Shown here: positions 48,478 to 57,873 of the stretch, piece after piece
Position numbering within the stretch: the stretch's first letter is position 1
How the letters are laid out: each line of letters opens with the position of its first letter
Assembly (NCBI RefSeq): GCF_000334405.1
Contig: NC_020195.1
Coordinates: forward strand, 1 to 64,000
DNA: 64,000 nucleotides
Reading direction: 5' to 3'
Source of the DNA: Blattabacterium sp. (Blatta orientalis) str. Tarazona
GTDB taxonomy: Bacteria > Bacteroidota > Bacteroidia > Flavobacteriales > Blattabacteriaceae
The notes under the pieces: model-generated
Database searches by the model: none
Told to the model about the DNA's origin: nothing
Seen by the model: the letters and a program-made list of their open reading frames with translations, nothing else
Translations under genes and position numbers: made by a program

Positions 48478-49599
48478 TTAAAGTTGATTCTTCTTTTTTG
48501 AAGAAGAAAATGGTTTTAAAATACCCATTCTATTTGAACTATAGAGTTCAAAACTAACAAAATCTTCCTTAAAAGAGGATAGGATTTCTATTAAAAATTT
48601 TGAATTAAAACCCATTTTTATTATAGATTTATCTTGAAAATATTCAGCGATGTATTTACATCTAATTTTTGAAAAAATAGAAATTCTTGTATTTTCTTCA
48701 TAAATTTTTAATGTATTGTCACTTAAATTAAATCGAATAAAATTTGTCTCTTCTTTAGAAAAAAGAGATATTCTTTTAATAGAATTTAAAAAAAAAAGGC
48801 GATTAATAATAAATGAGATATCTTTCTTTTTGGGAAGAATAGAATTATAATCTGGATATTTTTCGTTTATTAGTTCACATAGGAAAGTTTTAGTTTCAAA
48901 ACTGAATTTGAGTATTCCCGTTTTTTTGTATTCAATAGTCACACTTTTTTTTTCATTAAATAAAATATTTTGAAGTATTCTAAGGGATTTTCTCGAAATG
49001 ATAAACTCTATGCATTGATTAGATTTAATATTTTTTAAGGTATATTTGACTAATTTATAAGTATCTGTGGCTACAAAAGTTGATCCTTTTGGAGAAAATC
49101 GAAAGAAGACTCCATTCATAACAGGTTTTATTTCCTCATTTCCTGTAGCAAATAAAGTTTTATTCAAAATTTTTAAAAGTATTTTTGAAAATAAAGTAAT
49201 TTTCAAAGTTTTTCCTTTTTCAAAATTTTCTATACTGGAAAAAATAGTTATATGATGTCTATTTTCATTTTCATGACAGATAATAGGAATAGGGTAGTCT
49301 CCCTGTTCAGAATAAATGTTGAGCGTATTTTTTTCTTTTTTTATAAAAATAGTTTCATTCGGAAAAGTTTTTAAAATTTCTATCATCAATTTTGGATGAA
49401 TAGCTATTTTTTCTTCGGAAGTTTTTTTTACATATACTTGTATCTCTGCAGTAACCAAATAATTTTCTGAATCAGAAACCATGATCACCAATTTTTTTCC
49501 GAAAATTTTGAATTTGAAAAGAGAATATTTAGTATTTATAATTTTATGTAAAAAATATAATTCTTGTAAAAGAGAAAAGCTAGAAACGGAAAAGTGCAT
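48478..49599 (-). CDS. dnaN: DNA polymerase III sliding clamp (beta subunit)
   Basis: The clamp tethers polymerase III to DNA. I use the ATG at 49599 (MHFSVSSFSLLQELYFLHKI), which aligns with the family; an upstream ATG at 49623 adds MCKVKKYN. The 373-residue protein has three clamp domains, with ATGNEEIKPVMNGVFFRFS in the middle of the chain and FVATDTYKLVKY following. The C-terminus lacks the usual MPMR ending: it reads FELYSSNRMGILKPF with a basic tail. It lies 22 bases before pheT. Confidence 0.9.
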   Translation of the reverse strand: MHFSVSSFSLLQELYFLHKIINTKYSLFKFKIFGKKLVIMVSDSENYLVTAEIQVYVKKTSEEKIAIHPKLMIEILKTFPNETIFIKKEKNTLNIYSEQGDYPIPIICHENENRHHITIFSSIENFEKGKTLKITLFSKILLKILNKTLFATGNEEIKPVMNGVFFRFSPKGSTFVATDTYKLVKYTLKNIKSNQCIEFIISRKSLRILQNILFNEKKSVTIEYKKTGILKFSFETKTFLCELINEKYPDYNSILPKKKDISFIINRLFFLNSIKRISLFSKEETNFIRFNLSDNTLKIYEENTRISIFSKIRCKYIAEYFQDKSIIKMGFNSKFLIEILSSFKEDFVSFELYSSNRMGILKPFSSSKKKNQL

Positions 49600-49632
49600 G
49601 TTATACTTTTTAACTTTACACATAAGTATAGA

Positions 49633-49706
49633 TAGCGTGAGGGGGAATTGAACCCCCGACCTCTGGGTTATGAATCCAACGCTCTAACCAACTGAGCTAT
49701 CACGCC
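49633..49706 (-). tRNA. tRNA-Met (anticodon CAT, probably elongator)
   Basis: On the minus strand the acceptor stem is GGCGTGA with TCACGCT (one G-T pair), the D-stem is GCTC/GAGC, the anticodon loop is TTCATAA with stem TTGGA/CCCAG, and the T-arm is GGGGG-TTCAATT-CCCCC. The GATTCATAACCC core is typical of elongator tRNA-Met. It lies upstream of dnaN in the same direction. Ile2 is a less likely alternative. Confidence 0.9.
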
Positions 49707-49815
49707 TCATATCAATCAATAATCATAAAACAGGTATAAAGAACTTACTTGTGTAATAAAGTTAATATATTTTTATTTGATATATAATCAATCAACATTT
49801 TTTACATAAAATATT

Positions 49816-50466
49816 ATGACTTTTGATTTAAGTAATTATAGAAAAATTTATAAAAAAATTACTTTGACAGAAGCAGAGGTTCCCTTAGATCCTTTCAAAT
49901 TATTTCATAAATGGTTTCAAGAAGAAAAAAATATTCATAAAGTCAACGAAGAATACAATGCTATGTCTATTTCAACTATAGGAGAAGACGGAGTTCCTGA
50001 AACAAGGATTGTTTTACTGAAGATGTATTCTGAAGAGGGATTTATTTTTTATACAAATTATCGGAGCCTTAAAGGTAAATCCATTCAAAAAAGACCAAAA
50101 GTATGTATATCTTTCTATTGGCCTAATACAGAAAGACAAATTCTCATTAAAGGAAATGTGATGAAATTACCAAAAAATCAATCAGATGAATATTTTTCTA
50201 GAAGACCTATAGAAAATCAAGTAGGATGTTGGGCTTCTAAACAAAGTACCGTTATTCCGTCTAAACCACACTTATTGATTCAATATAAAAAGTGGAGTGC
50301 TTTCTTTAAAAAAAATATCATAAAACGTCCTTTTGATTGGGGAGGATATATCGTAAAACCCTATAAAATGGAGTTTTGGCAAGGACAACCGAATAGACTT
50401 CATGATAGATTGGTTTACGGTTTAACTAAAACTAATAAATGGAATTTGTATAGATTATCTCCATGA
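49816..50466 (+). CDS. pdxH: Pyridoxamine 5'-phosphate oxidase
   Basis: PdxH oxidises PNP or PMP to pyridoxal 5'-phosphate with FMN, the last step of the DXP-dependent B6 route that starts with pdxJ at 21988. The 216-residue protein shows VPETRIVLLKMYSEEGFIFY, TNYRSLKGKSI, QVGCWASKQSTVI and the C-terminal MEFWQGQPNRLHDRLVY, which are the FMN and substrate contacts. Full length. Followed by a strong hairpin at 50491-50529. Confidence 0.95.
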   Translation: MTFDLSNYRKIYKKITLTEAEVPLDPFKLFHKWFQEEKNIHKVNEEYNAMSISTIGEDGVPETRIVLLKMYSEEGFIFYTNYRSLKGKSIQKRPKVCISFYWPNTERQILIKGNVMKLPKNQSDEYFSRRPIENQVGCWASKQSTVIPSKPHLLIQYKKWSAFFKKNIIKRPFDWGGYIVKPYKMEFWQGQPNRLHDRLVYGLTKTNKWNLYRLSP

Positions 50467-50490
50467 CTTAAAGATTAATAAATAATAAAA

Positions 50491-50529
50491 AATAGAAGAT
50501 AAAAATACTACACGACTTTATCTTCTATT
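50491..50529. terminator. Bidirectional terminator hairpin between pdxH and hup
   Basis: A perfect 13-bp stem (AATAGAAGATAAA with TTTATCTTCTATT) has a 13-base loop and lies between the convergent stops of pdxH and hup. AT-rich tracts flank both sides (poly-A before and poly-T on the other strand). This is the only strong intrinsic terminator-like hairpin I noticed in the window. Confidence 0.6.
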
Positions 50530-50542
50530 GAAAAAAATAAAA

Positions 50543-50809
50543 TTACAAATTTGTTAATTCTGCACCTATTTTGAATTTAGCTACTTTTTTTCCTGGAATG
50601 TGAATTTTTTTTCCTGTTCTAGGATTAATTCCATTTCTTGGATTTCTTTCTACAACAGAAAAGGTACCAAATCCAACTAAGGTAACTTTATTTCCTTTTT
50701 TTAGGGATTCAATAACCGTTTCAATAAATGCATCCGTAACGTTTTTTGCTTTTATTTTCGTAATACCTGTTTTTTCAGCTATTGAATTCACCAATTCTGT
50801 TTTGTTCAT
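50543..50809 (-). CDS. hup: HU family DNA-binding protein
   Basis: An 88-residue histone-like protein. It starts MNKTELVNSIAEKTGITKIKA and has the DNA-intercalating loop with ERNPRNGINPRTGKKIHIPG, ending in the VAKFKIGAELTN tail. The proline in NPRTG used for bending is present. HU compacts DNA and is commonly retained in reduced genomes. A TATATTTG box lies upstream at 50856-50863. Confidence 0.95.
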   Translation of the reverse strand: MNKTELVNSIAEKTGITKIKAKNVTDAFIETVIESLKKGNKVTLVGFGTFSVVERNPRNGINPRTGKKIHIPGKKVAKFKIGAELTNL

Positions 50810-50855
50810 GAAATATATATTGAATTAACTATAAAACATTTATTTACTCAGATAA

Positions 50856-50863
50856 CAAATATA
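50856..50863 (-). promoter_or_regulatory. Candidate Bacteroidota -7 promoter box for hup
   Basis: TATATTTG on the minus strand matches the Bacteroidota consensus TAnnTTTG, about 47 bases before the hup start. I do not see a clear TTTG/TTG element at the expected -33 distance, so support is modest. Confidence 0.4.
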
Positions 50864-50911
50864 AAAGATTTATTATGGATAAAAGGAGTTATGCAGTAAA
50901 AAAATACTTTT

Positions 50912-51871
50912 TTATCGAACAAAAAGATTTTTTCTTATTTTTATTCCGTTAATTAAATTTTTTATATTCATTTTTTTTTTCCCTTCTATTTGTCCTTCAA
51001 GAACAGATATAAATCCTTCTTTTACAGAAATTTTCATTTCCAAGGAAGAAAGGATTACTAATCCAATTGGAAAATTGTGTGCTTTTCGTATTTTTTTGAC
51101 AAAGAAGATTTTGAATCTTACAAATCTATTTTTCTTCAAAAATAAGGTAGTCCATGCTGATGGATAAGGACTAAGTCCTCTTATCTTATTATAAATAACA
51201 TCTATAGAAGTTTCTTCCCAATGAATTTTACAATCTATAGGAGATATTTTTGGGGCATATCTTAATAATGAAGAACTTATGATTTTTTGCGGAATAGGTT
51301 TAATTTTTTTTTGTAAAATTCCTTCTAATGTTTTTAGAACTAAAGATCCACTAATCTTTTTTAATTTATTTTCAAGTTCTCCAGCAGTTTCATCTCTTTT
51401 GACCTCTACTTCTTTTTGCAAAAGAATATTTCCAGAATCTACTTGATTAGAAATAAAAAAAGTAGTTAATCCAGTTTTTTTTTCTCCATTGAGAATTGCC
51501 CAATTTATAGGCGCTGCTCCTTTGTATTGAGGAAGGAGTGAAGCATGTAAATTAAAAGTTCCCATTTTTGGATAAGACCAAATTTCTATAGGTAAAATTC
51601 GAAAAGAAACAACAATTTGTATATCTGCTTTCCACCTCGCAAAATTTCTCAAAAAAGAAGAATCTAAAAGATTTTTTGGTTGTAAAAGAGGAATATGATT
51701 TTCTAAAGCATATTCTTTGACAGGAAAAGTAGTTTTTTTTCTTCTAAAAAATGGAGGATCAGGAGTAGTTATTATTCCTACAATATTATATTTTCGAGTA
51801 TATAATTCTTTCAAAGAGAAAAAAGAAAAAGGAGTAGAACCTATAAATACAATTCTAGGAAACTTTTTCAT
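50912..51871 (-). CDS. fmt: Methionyl-tRNA formyltransferase
   Basis: It formylates the initiator Met-tRNA using 10-formyl-tetrahydrofolate. The 319-residue protein carries the formyltransferase core with NLHASLLPQYKGAAPINWAI, the catalytic aspartate in VDSGNILLQKEVEV and a C-terminal OB-fold domain (about 205-319). It ends with LEGQIEGKKKMNIKNLINGI, typical of the family. It links folate synthesis (folK) to translation start. It stands alone, with hup in the same direction downstream. Confidence 0.94.
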   Translation of the reverse strand: MKKFPRIVFIGSTPFSFFSLKELYTRKYNIVGIITTPDPPFFRRKKTTFPVKEYALENHIPLLQPKNLLDSSFLRNFARWKADIQIVVSFRILPIEIWSYPKMGTFNLHASLLPQYKGAAPINWAILNGEKKTGLTTFFISNQVDSGNILLQKEVEVKRDETAGELENKLKKISGSLVLKTLEGILQKKIKPIPQKIISSSLLRYAPKISPIDCKIHWEETSIDVIYNKIRGLSPYPSAWTTLFLKKNRFVRFKIFFVKKIRKAHNFPIGLVILSSLEMKISVKEGFISVLEGQIEGKKKMNIKNLINGIKIRKNLFVR

Positions 51872-52027
51872 CTTAATATATGTTTAAAATAATATCAAAT
51901 TATTTGTAATTTAAATACACTAATTTTATCTTGTATATGAAAAAGTTTATTGATTTTTGAAAATCAAACAAATATCATTTCTTTGCAAAAAAACTTTTAA
52001 GGATTTTTTATATAATATAATTCATAT

Positions 52028-52261
52028 ATGTATTGGACTTTAGAATTAGCTTCTCATTTAGAAGATGCCCCATGGCCAGCAACAAAAGAGGAATTAATTG
52101 ATTTTGCTATTCGCACTGGCGCTCCATTAGAAGTCGTGGAAAATCTTCAGCAATTAGAAAATGGAGAAGGAGAAGTTTTTGAATCCATAGAAGATATATG
52201 GGCTGATTATCCACGTGATGACGAAGATTTTTATTGGAATAGAGATGAATATGAACTTTAA
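52028..52261 (+). CDS. DUF2795 domain protein
   Basis: A 77-residue acidic protein: MYWTLELASHLEDAPWPATK, then EELIDFAIRTGAPLEVVENL and a C-terminal acidic stretch IEDIWADYPRDDEDFYWN. This is the DUF2795 small family found almost universally in Bacteroidota, of unknown function. Its retention here suggests it is important. It is 38 bases before secA and probably co-transcribed. Confidence 0.85.
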   Translation: MYWTLELASHLEDAPWPATKEELIDFAIRTGAPLEVVENLQQLENGEGEVFESIEDIWADYPRDDEDFYWNRDEYEL

Positions 52262-52299
52262 TTATCTGACTCATATTTATATTTTAATCATTGCATTTA

Positions 52300-55200
52300 A
52301 TGAGTTTTTTAAAAAATATTAAAAATTTATTGGGAAATAAAAATGAAAGAGATCTTCAAGAAGTGAAAAAATTAATCATTCATATAAAAGAAGAAGAAAA
52401 AAAAATATCGTTTTTATCAGATGATGAATTAAGGAATAGCACTCAAGAATTTAAAGAAATTATAAAAAAATCTACAAAAAAATTTTATGAAAAGAAAAAA
52501 GATTTCATTAAAAAAATAAAGGAAAAATCTTATTCTATAAGTACTTTAGAGGAAATTTACTTGAAAATAGAAAAACTGAAAGAAGAATGTTATAGAATCG
52601 AACAAAAAGTTTTAATGAATCTTTTACCCAAAGCTTTTGCAGTTATTAAGGAAACAGCTAAACGTTTTAAAGAAAAAAAGCAGCTTATAGTCAAATCTAC
52701 TCCTTTTGACGAGGAATTGTCAAAAAAAAAATCTTATGTTTTATTGCAAAATAATAAGGCTATTTGGAAGAATAAATGGAATGCATATGGAAAATCTATC
52801 ATATGGGATATGGTCCATTATGATGTTCAATTAATGGGAGGAATAGTTTTACATCAAGGGAAGATAGCGGAAATGGCAACTGGAGAAGGAAAAACATTTG
52901 TGGCTACTTTATCTGCTTATTTAAATGCTCTATCTGGAAGGGGAGTCCACATTGTTACCGTAAACAATTATCTATCTAAAAGAGATGCCAATTGGATGGC
53001 TCCTTTAATGGAATTTCATGGATTAAGAGTTGATTGTATTGATAATTATCCATCTTCTAATGGATATATGCGTAAAAAAGCTTACCAAGCGGATATCACT
53101 TATGGAACTAATAATGAATTTGGTTTTGATTATTTACGTGATAATATGGCCTGTTCTAAAGAAGAATTAGTTCAAAGGGATTTGAATTATGCTATTATAG
53201 ATGAAATTGATTCTGTTTTAATAGATGAAGCACGTACTCCTTTAGTGATATCAGGACCAGTGGCCCCTCATAAAGATAATAAAGAGGAATTTAAATTATT
53301 AAAAGATAAAGTAGAAAATATTGTTAATCAACAAAATATAGAAATTACAAAATTTTTTCAAGAATCTAAAAATTTAATTAAATCTGGAGAAAAAAAATTA
53401 GGTGGGTTTAAACTTCTTCAGGCTTACCGTGGTTTACCAAAAAAGAAATCCTTGATTAAATTCTTAAGTGAAGAGAAAATACGTTTGCTTTTACAAAAAG
53501 TGGAAAGTCAATATTTACAAGATAATGGTAGAGAAATGCATAAAGTAGATAAAGATCTTTATTTTGTTATTGATGAAAAAAATAATACTGTAGAATTAAC
53601 AGATAAAGGAATTGAATTCCTATCTAAAAATGTAGAAGATGTAGGTTTTTTTATTTTGCCTGACATTAACGTGGAAATTACTGAATTAGAGAAAGAAAAT
53701 TACTCAAAAGAGAAAGAAACAAAAGAAAAAGAAAAGCTTTTAAAAAATTTTACTGTAAAATTACAACGTATACATACTATTAATCAGCTTCTTAAAGCTT
53801 ATACTTTATTTGAAATAGATATAGATTATGTCGTTATGGATGGAAAAGTGAAAATAGTAGATGAACAAACTGGTCGTATTATGGAAGGAAGACGTTATTC
53901 AGATGGTCTTCACCAGGCTATTGAAGCTAAAGAAAAAGTGAAAATAGAATCTTCTAGTCAAACTTTTGCTACTATAACTTTACAAAATTATTTTAGAATG
54001 TATAAAAAGATTTCTGGAATGACTGGAACTGCAGAAACAGAAGCTGGAGAATTTTGGCATATCTATAAATTAGACGTAGTAGTCATCCCTACACATAAAA
54101 CTATGCAAAGACAGGATTTACAAGATCTAGTTTTTAAAACACAACGTGAAAAGTATAACGCTATTATAGAAAAAATTATTCATTTATCTAAATATGAAAA
54201 ACGTCCTGTTCTTGTTGGAACAACTTCTGTTGAGATTTCTGAATTTCTTAGCAGAGCTTTAAAATTTAGAAAAATAGCACATAATGTTTTAAATGCTAAA
54301 TTACATGATAAAGAAGCGGAAATTATAGAGAAAGCAGGCCTCCCTGGATCCGTAACTATAGCAACCAATATGGCAGGTAGAGGGACGGATATAAAGCTTT
54401 CGAAAGAAGTCGTAAAATATGGAGGTTTATCCGTTTTAGGGACGGAAAGACATGATTCTAGAAGGGTAGATAATCAATTAAGAGGACGTTCTGGGCGTCA
54501 AGGTGATCCAGGAAGTTCTCAGTTTTATGTATCGCTAGAAGATAATTTAATTCGTTTATTTCTTGATTCAGAAAGACTTTCTAAATTAATGGATCGTTTT
54601 GGACATAAAGAAGGAGATATTATTCAACATCCTTTATTAACAAAATCTATAGAAAGAGCACAAAAAAAAATAGAAGATAATAACTTTAGTATACGTAAAC
54701 GTTTGCTAGATTATGATGATGTTATTAATAAACAACGAGAATTTATTTATAAAAAACGTAGAAATGCTTTATGTGGAGAAGAGTTAAGTTTAGATATTTC
54801 CAATATGATCTATGTTTTATTAGATAATATGATATTGGTGAACAAATCTTTGAATGATTTTAAAAATTTGGAATATGAATTCATCCAAATTTTTGGACTG
54901 GAGTTTCCTATAAAAGAGAGTGAATTTTTTTCTTATAAAGAACGTGATTGTATCAATTATCTTCATGATCTCATTATAGATTTTTATGAGAAAAAAAAAG
55001 AAAGAATGGTTTTTAAAGAAATTATTCCTGTTATATCTAATATAATAGGAAAGGATCAAACTGATTATCACATTCAGGTTATGTTTACGGATGGCGTTAA
55101 CAATATTAGTTCTGTATCTAACTTAAAAGAAATTTATGAGAGTCGTGGATTATCATTATTATCTATTTTTGAAAAAAAAACTATATTGTGTTTTTTAGAT

Positions 55201-55581
55201 GAAAAATGGAAAGAACATTTACGAGAAATGGATAGTTTGCGATATTCAGTGCAAAATGCCGTTTTTGAACAAAAAGACCCTCTGATTGTTTATAAGCAAA
55301 ATGCTTTTAATTTATTTCAAGAAAGAGTCTATGAAATTAACAAACAGGTAATTTCTTTTTTTCTAAAGTCTATTATAATGAAAAGTGATATTTTATGTAT
55401 TCCAAATCATCATAAAATGATAGATCCTTTTTTGAAAGGAAAAAATGGGAAAAAATTAGGAAGAAATAATAGAATTAATATCCGTCATCTAATTACAGGA
55501 GAAACTAAAAACATAAAATTTAAACAAGTGGATTTTTTTTTAGAAAAGGGAGAATGGATCATAGAAGACGATCTTTTTTAG
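52300..55581 (+). CDS. secA: Preprotein translocase ATPase SecA
   Basis: SecA drives export through SecYEG. I use the ATG at 52300 (MSFLKNIKNLLGNKNERD); the ATG at 52291 adds three residues. The ATPase motif MATGEGKT lies at about 192-199, the DEAD-like motif is IDEIDSVLIDEARTPL, and GGLSVLGTERHDSRRVDNQL and RGRSGRQGDPGSSQFY are in NBD2. The protein has 1093 residues, the long Bacteroidota form with insertions. It ends with the flavobacterial GRNNRINIRHLITGETKNIK tail and lacks the zinc-binding SEC-C motif. Confidence 0.95.
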   Translation: MSFLKNIKNLLGNKNERDLQEVKKLIIHIKEEEKKISFLSDDELRNSTQEFKEIIKKSTKKFYEKKKDFIKKIKEKSYSISTLEEIYLKIEKLKEECYRIEQKVLMNLLPKAFAVIKETAKRFKEKKQLIVKSTPFDEELSKKKSYVLLQNNKAIWKNKWNAYGKSIIWDMVHYDVQLMGGIVLHQGKIAEMATGEGKTFVATLSAYLNALSGRGVHIVTVNNYLSKRDANWMAPLMEFHGLRVDCIDNYPSSNGYMRKKAYQADITYGTNNEFGFDYLRDNMACSKEELVQRDLNYAIIDEIDSVLIDEARTPLVISGPVAPHKDNKEEFKLLKDKVENIVNQQNIEITKFFQESKNLIKSGEKKLGGFKLLQAYRGLPKKKSLIKFLSEEKIRLLLQKVESQYLQDNGREMHKVDKDLYFVIDEKNNTVELTDKGIEFLSKNVEDVGFFILPDINVEITELEKENYSKEKETKEKEKLLKNFTVKLQRIHTINQLLKAYTLFEIDIDYVVMDGKVKIVDEQTGRIMEGRRYSDGLHQAIEAKEKVKIESSSQTFATITLQNYFRMYKKISGMTGTAETEAGEFWHIYKLDVVVIPTHKTMQRQDLQDLVFKTQREKYNAIIEKIIHLSKYEKRPVLVGTTSVEISEFLSRALKFRKIAHNVLNAKLHDKEAEIIEKAGLPGSVTIATNMAGRGTDIKLSKEVVKYGGLSVLGTERHDSRRVDNQLRGRSGRQGDPGSSQFYVSLEDNLIRLFLDSERLSKLMDRFGHKEGDIIQHPLLTKSIERAQKKIEDNNFSIRKRLLDYDDVINKQREFIYKKRRNALCGEELSLDISNMIYVLLDNMILVNKSLNDFKNLEYEFIQIFGLEFPIKESEFFSYKERDCINYLHDLIIDFYEKKKERMVFKEIIPVISNIIGKDQTDYHIQVMFTDGVNNISSVSNLKEIYESRGLSLLSIFEKKTILCFLDEKWKEHLREMDSLRYSVQNAVFEQKDPLIVYKQNAFNLFQERVYEINKQVISFFLKSIIMKSDILCIPNHHKMIDPFLKGKNGKKLGRNNRINIRHLITGETKNIKFKQVDFFLEKGEWIIEDDLF

Positions 55582-55590
55582 AATACGATT

Positions 55591-56191
55591 GTGTTAACTA
55601 AAAATAAAACGTATATTCTTTATTATAGTTTTTATCATAGTTATTTGTTATCTCGGAATTAGTTTATGGGCTATAAGAAAAAGCTATGATAATATTGAAA
55701 AAATTCCATATAATACATTTGGAGTCGTTTTAGGGACTTCTAAGTATTTGCATGGTGGGGGATTAAATGCTTATTTTAAATATAGAATAGATGCTGCTTG
55801 TTTTCTATTTTATCAGAAAAAAATTCGTTATATCATCGTGAGTGGAGATAATAGAGAAAAGAATTATAATGAACCAAAAATGATGAAAAAAGAATTAATA
55901 AGTAAGGGGATCCCCGCTTATTTTATATATGAAGATTTTTCTGGGATCAGCACTATACATTCTGTATTAAGAGTCTACAAAGTTTTTAATCAAAAAAAGT
56001 TTACTATAATTTCTCAAAGATTTCATAATGAGAGAGCCATATTCATTGGAAATTGTTTAGGTTTAGATGTCATAGGTTTTAACGCTCAAAGTCTATCTTT
56101 TGATTGCAAAACACAGTTTAGAGAAATTTTAGCTAGAATAAAAGCTATATGGGATATTTTATTATCTTTAAAATCAAGAAAGATAGGATAA
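55591..56191 (+). CDS. YdcF/SanA-like DUF218 membrane protein, N-terminus out of frame
   Basis: The conserved DUF218 core is FGVVLGTSKYLHGGGLNAYF, KYRIDAACFLFYQKK, YIIVSGDNREKNYNEPKMMK and ISQRFHNERAIFIGNCLGLD, as in SanA-type proteins. The same frame continues upstream to 55598 as a membrane helix (RIFFIIVFIIVICYLGISLW) but has no ATG, GTG or TTG before 55748. A GTG at 55591 in the neighbouring frame, plus removal of one A from the A5 run (55600-55604), gives MLTKIKRIFFII and a normal 199-residue protein. Alternatives are a rare start codon (ATA or ATT) or a truncated product from TTG at 55748. Its end overlaps menD by 18 bases. Confidence 0.7.
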
Positions 56192-57868
56192 ATATTTTTT
56201 CAATATTTTTGCATTGTTAGATTTTTGAGTGTCTATTTCTAATAGACAAGGAATATCCGATTTATTCCAAAAAATATCTAAACTCTTTTTCAAAGAGAAT
56301 TTATTTGATACTCTTTCATATTTCCAATTATGCATTTCACAAATTTTTTCTGCAGTAAAAAGATGTTTTGTTTCAAAAAAATTGAATATTTTTTCAGGAA
56401 TTTTATATTCTGAAATAGATCTAAAAATATTCCCCCCTCCATTGTTAATAAGTATAAGGCGAAAATTATTTGGAATATAATTATTCCATAAGGCATTGCT
56501 ATCGTAAAAAAAACTTATGTCTCCAATGATTAAGGTGACCTTTTTTTTGCTACTGACAGCATAACCTATGGCAGTAGAAACACTTCCTTCTATTCCGGAA
56601 GTTCCTCTATTACAATAAGATTCTACGGAATGTTTTTTTTCATCAAAAAGTTGATAATATCTTATTATAGTGCTATTTCCTAATTGCAAAACTGAATGAT
56701 TAGGAATATATTTGAATATGCAAAATAAAACTTTAAGATCTGAAAAACTTTTCTCCTTTTTTAAAAACCAGTTATTTTTTTTTCTTCTACATTTTCTCAA
56801 TTTTTCCCATTTATATCGATAATCAGATGATTTTAAACTTTCTAAACTTGAGACATGAAATATTTTGAAAAAAAATTCTGGTTCTATAGGCCAATAGGTG
56901 TTTAATCGATAATAGATATCTGGGTAATTTTTTCTATTATTTTCTCCTAGGTGCCAATGATACTTAGGAGGATTTTTTCTTAAAAAATACTTTATTTTTT
57001 TGGATATAATATTTCCACCAATAGTTAATAAGATATGAGGTTTTAATTTTATCCATTCAGTATCTTTCATACTGAAAAGTAGTTGATCTATACAGGAGAA
57101 AAAAAATTTTCCGTATACATGAGATGTGGTTTCCGTGAAAATAACTATGGTAGGGTCTCTACTTAATTTATTTAAAATTTTTTCTAATTCTTTTCCTGTA
57201 TTATATAAACCTAGCAAAATCATTTTTTTTTTAGATTTTTTCCATATATGTTTTTCTTTTCGATAATATTTAGTTTTTTCAATACAATTTTTAACAGGAA
57301 AAGTATTGATAATTTTAGGTTTTACGTGTAAAAATTCAGTGGTTTCATAAAGAGGTTCTGAAAAAGGGATATTAATATGTATAGGTTTTTTTTTTTCAAT
57401 ACATTTATTAATAGATTCATTGATTAATCTTTCATTATACCATAATCCTAATTTTGTTTCATCTTCTGTTAATTGAATAGATGATTCTACATGGTTTTGA
57501 AAAATATTTTCTTGATGAATGGTTTGTTCTTCTAGAATATTTATAATTTCTTTAGGACGATCTGCTGTAAGAAAAATAAGTGGAATATTTTGATAAAAAG
57601 CTTCTGTAACTGAAGGATAATAGTTAACAACGGAAGATCCAGAAGTACAACTAAGAATTACAGGCTTTTTTATTTCTTGAGCGATTCCTAAAGCGAAAAA
57701 ACCTGCACAACGTTCATCTACAATACTATAAGTTTTAAAGTCTTTATGCTGTGTGAAATGAATAATTATTGGAGCGTTTCTAGAACCTGGAGAGATTACT
57801 ATATGAAATATGGATTTAGCTTTTAGTATTTCTCCTAAACTTTGTACAATCTTTTTATTTGAATACAT
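56174..57868 (-). CDS. menD: 2-succinyl-5-enolpyruvyl-6-hydroxy-3-cyclohexene-1-carboxylate synthase
   Basis: MenD joins isochorismate and 2-oxoglutarate in menaquinone synthesis and depends on thiamine diphosphate. The 564-residue protein has the N-terminal VISPGSRNAPIIIHF, SIVDERCAGFFALGIAQE, and the C-terminal TPP-binding region LIIGDISFFYDSNALWNN and LILINNGGGNIF. It points to menaquinone as the respiratory quinone. It overlaps the ydcF-like gene and is 5 bases after fabG. Confidence 0.94.
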   Translation of the reverse strand: MYSNKKIVQSLGEILKAKSIFHIVISPGSRNAPIIIHFTQHKDFKTYSIVDERCAGFFALGIAQEIKKPVILSCTSGSSVVNYYPSVTEAFYQNIPLIFLTADRPKEIINILEEQTIHQENIFQNHVESSIQLTEDETKLGLWYNERLINESINKCIEKKKPIHINIPFSEPLYETTEFLHVKPKIINTFPVKNCIEKTKYYRKEKHIWKKSKKKMILLGLYNTGKELEKILNKLSRDPTIVIFTETTSHVYGKFFFSCIDQLLFSMKDTEWIKLKPHILLTIGGNIISKKIKYFLRKNPPKYHWHLGENNRKNYPDIYYRLNTYWPIEPEFFFKIFHVSSLESLKSSDYRYKWEKLRKCRRKKNNWFLKKEKSFSDLKVLFCIFKYIPNHSVLQLGNSTIIRYYQLFDEKKHSVESYCNRGTSGIEGSVSTAIGYAVSSKKKVTLIIGDISFFYDSNALWNNYIPNNFRLILINNGGGNIFRSISEYKIPEKIFNFFETKHLFTAEKICEMHNWKYERVSNKFSLKKSLDIFWNKSDIPCLLEIDTQKSNNAKILKKYLSYLS

Positions 57869-57873
57869 TTAAA

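Noticed and set aside
54820-55071. 83-codon minus-strand frame within secA
   Set aside because: Antisense shadow of secA; composition is Ile/Phe/Lys-rich as expected from complementing AT-rich codons.
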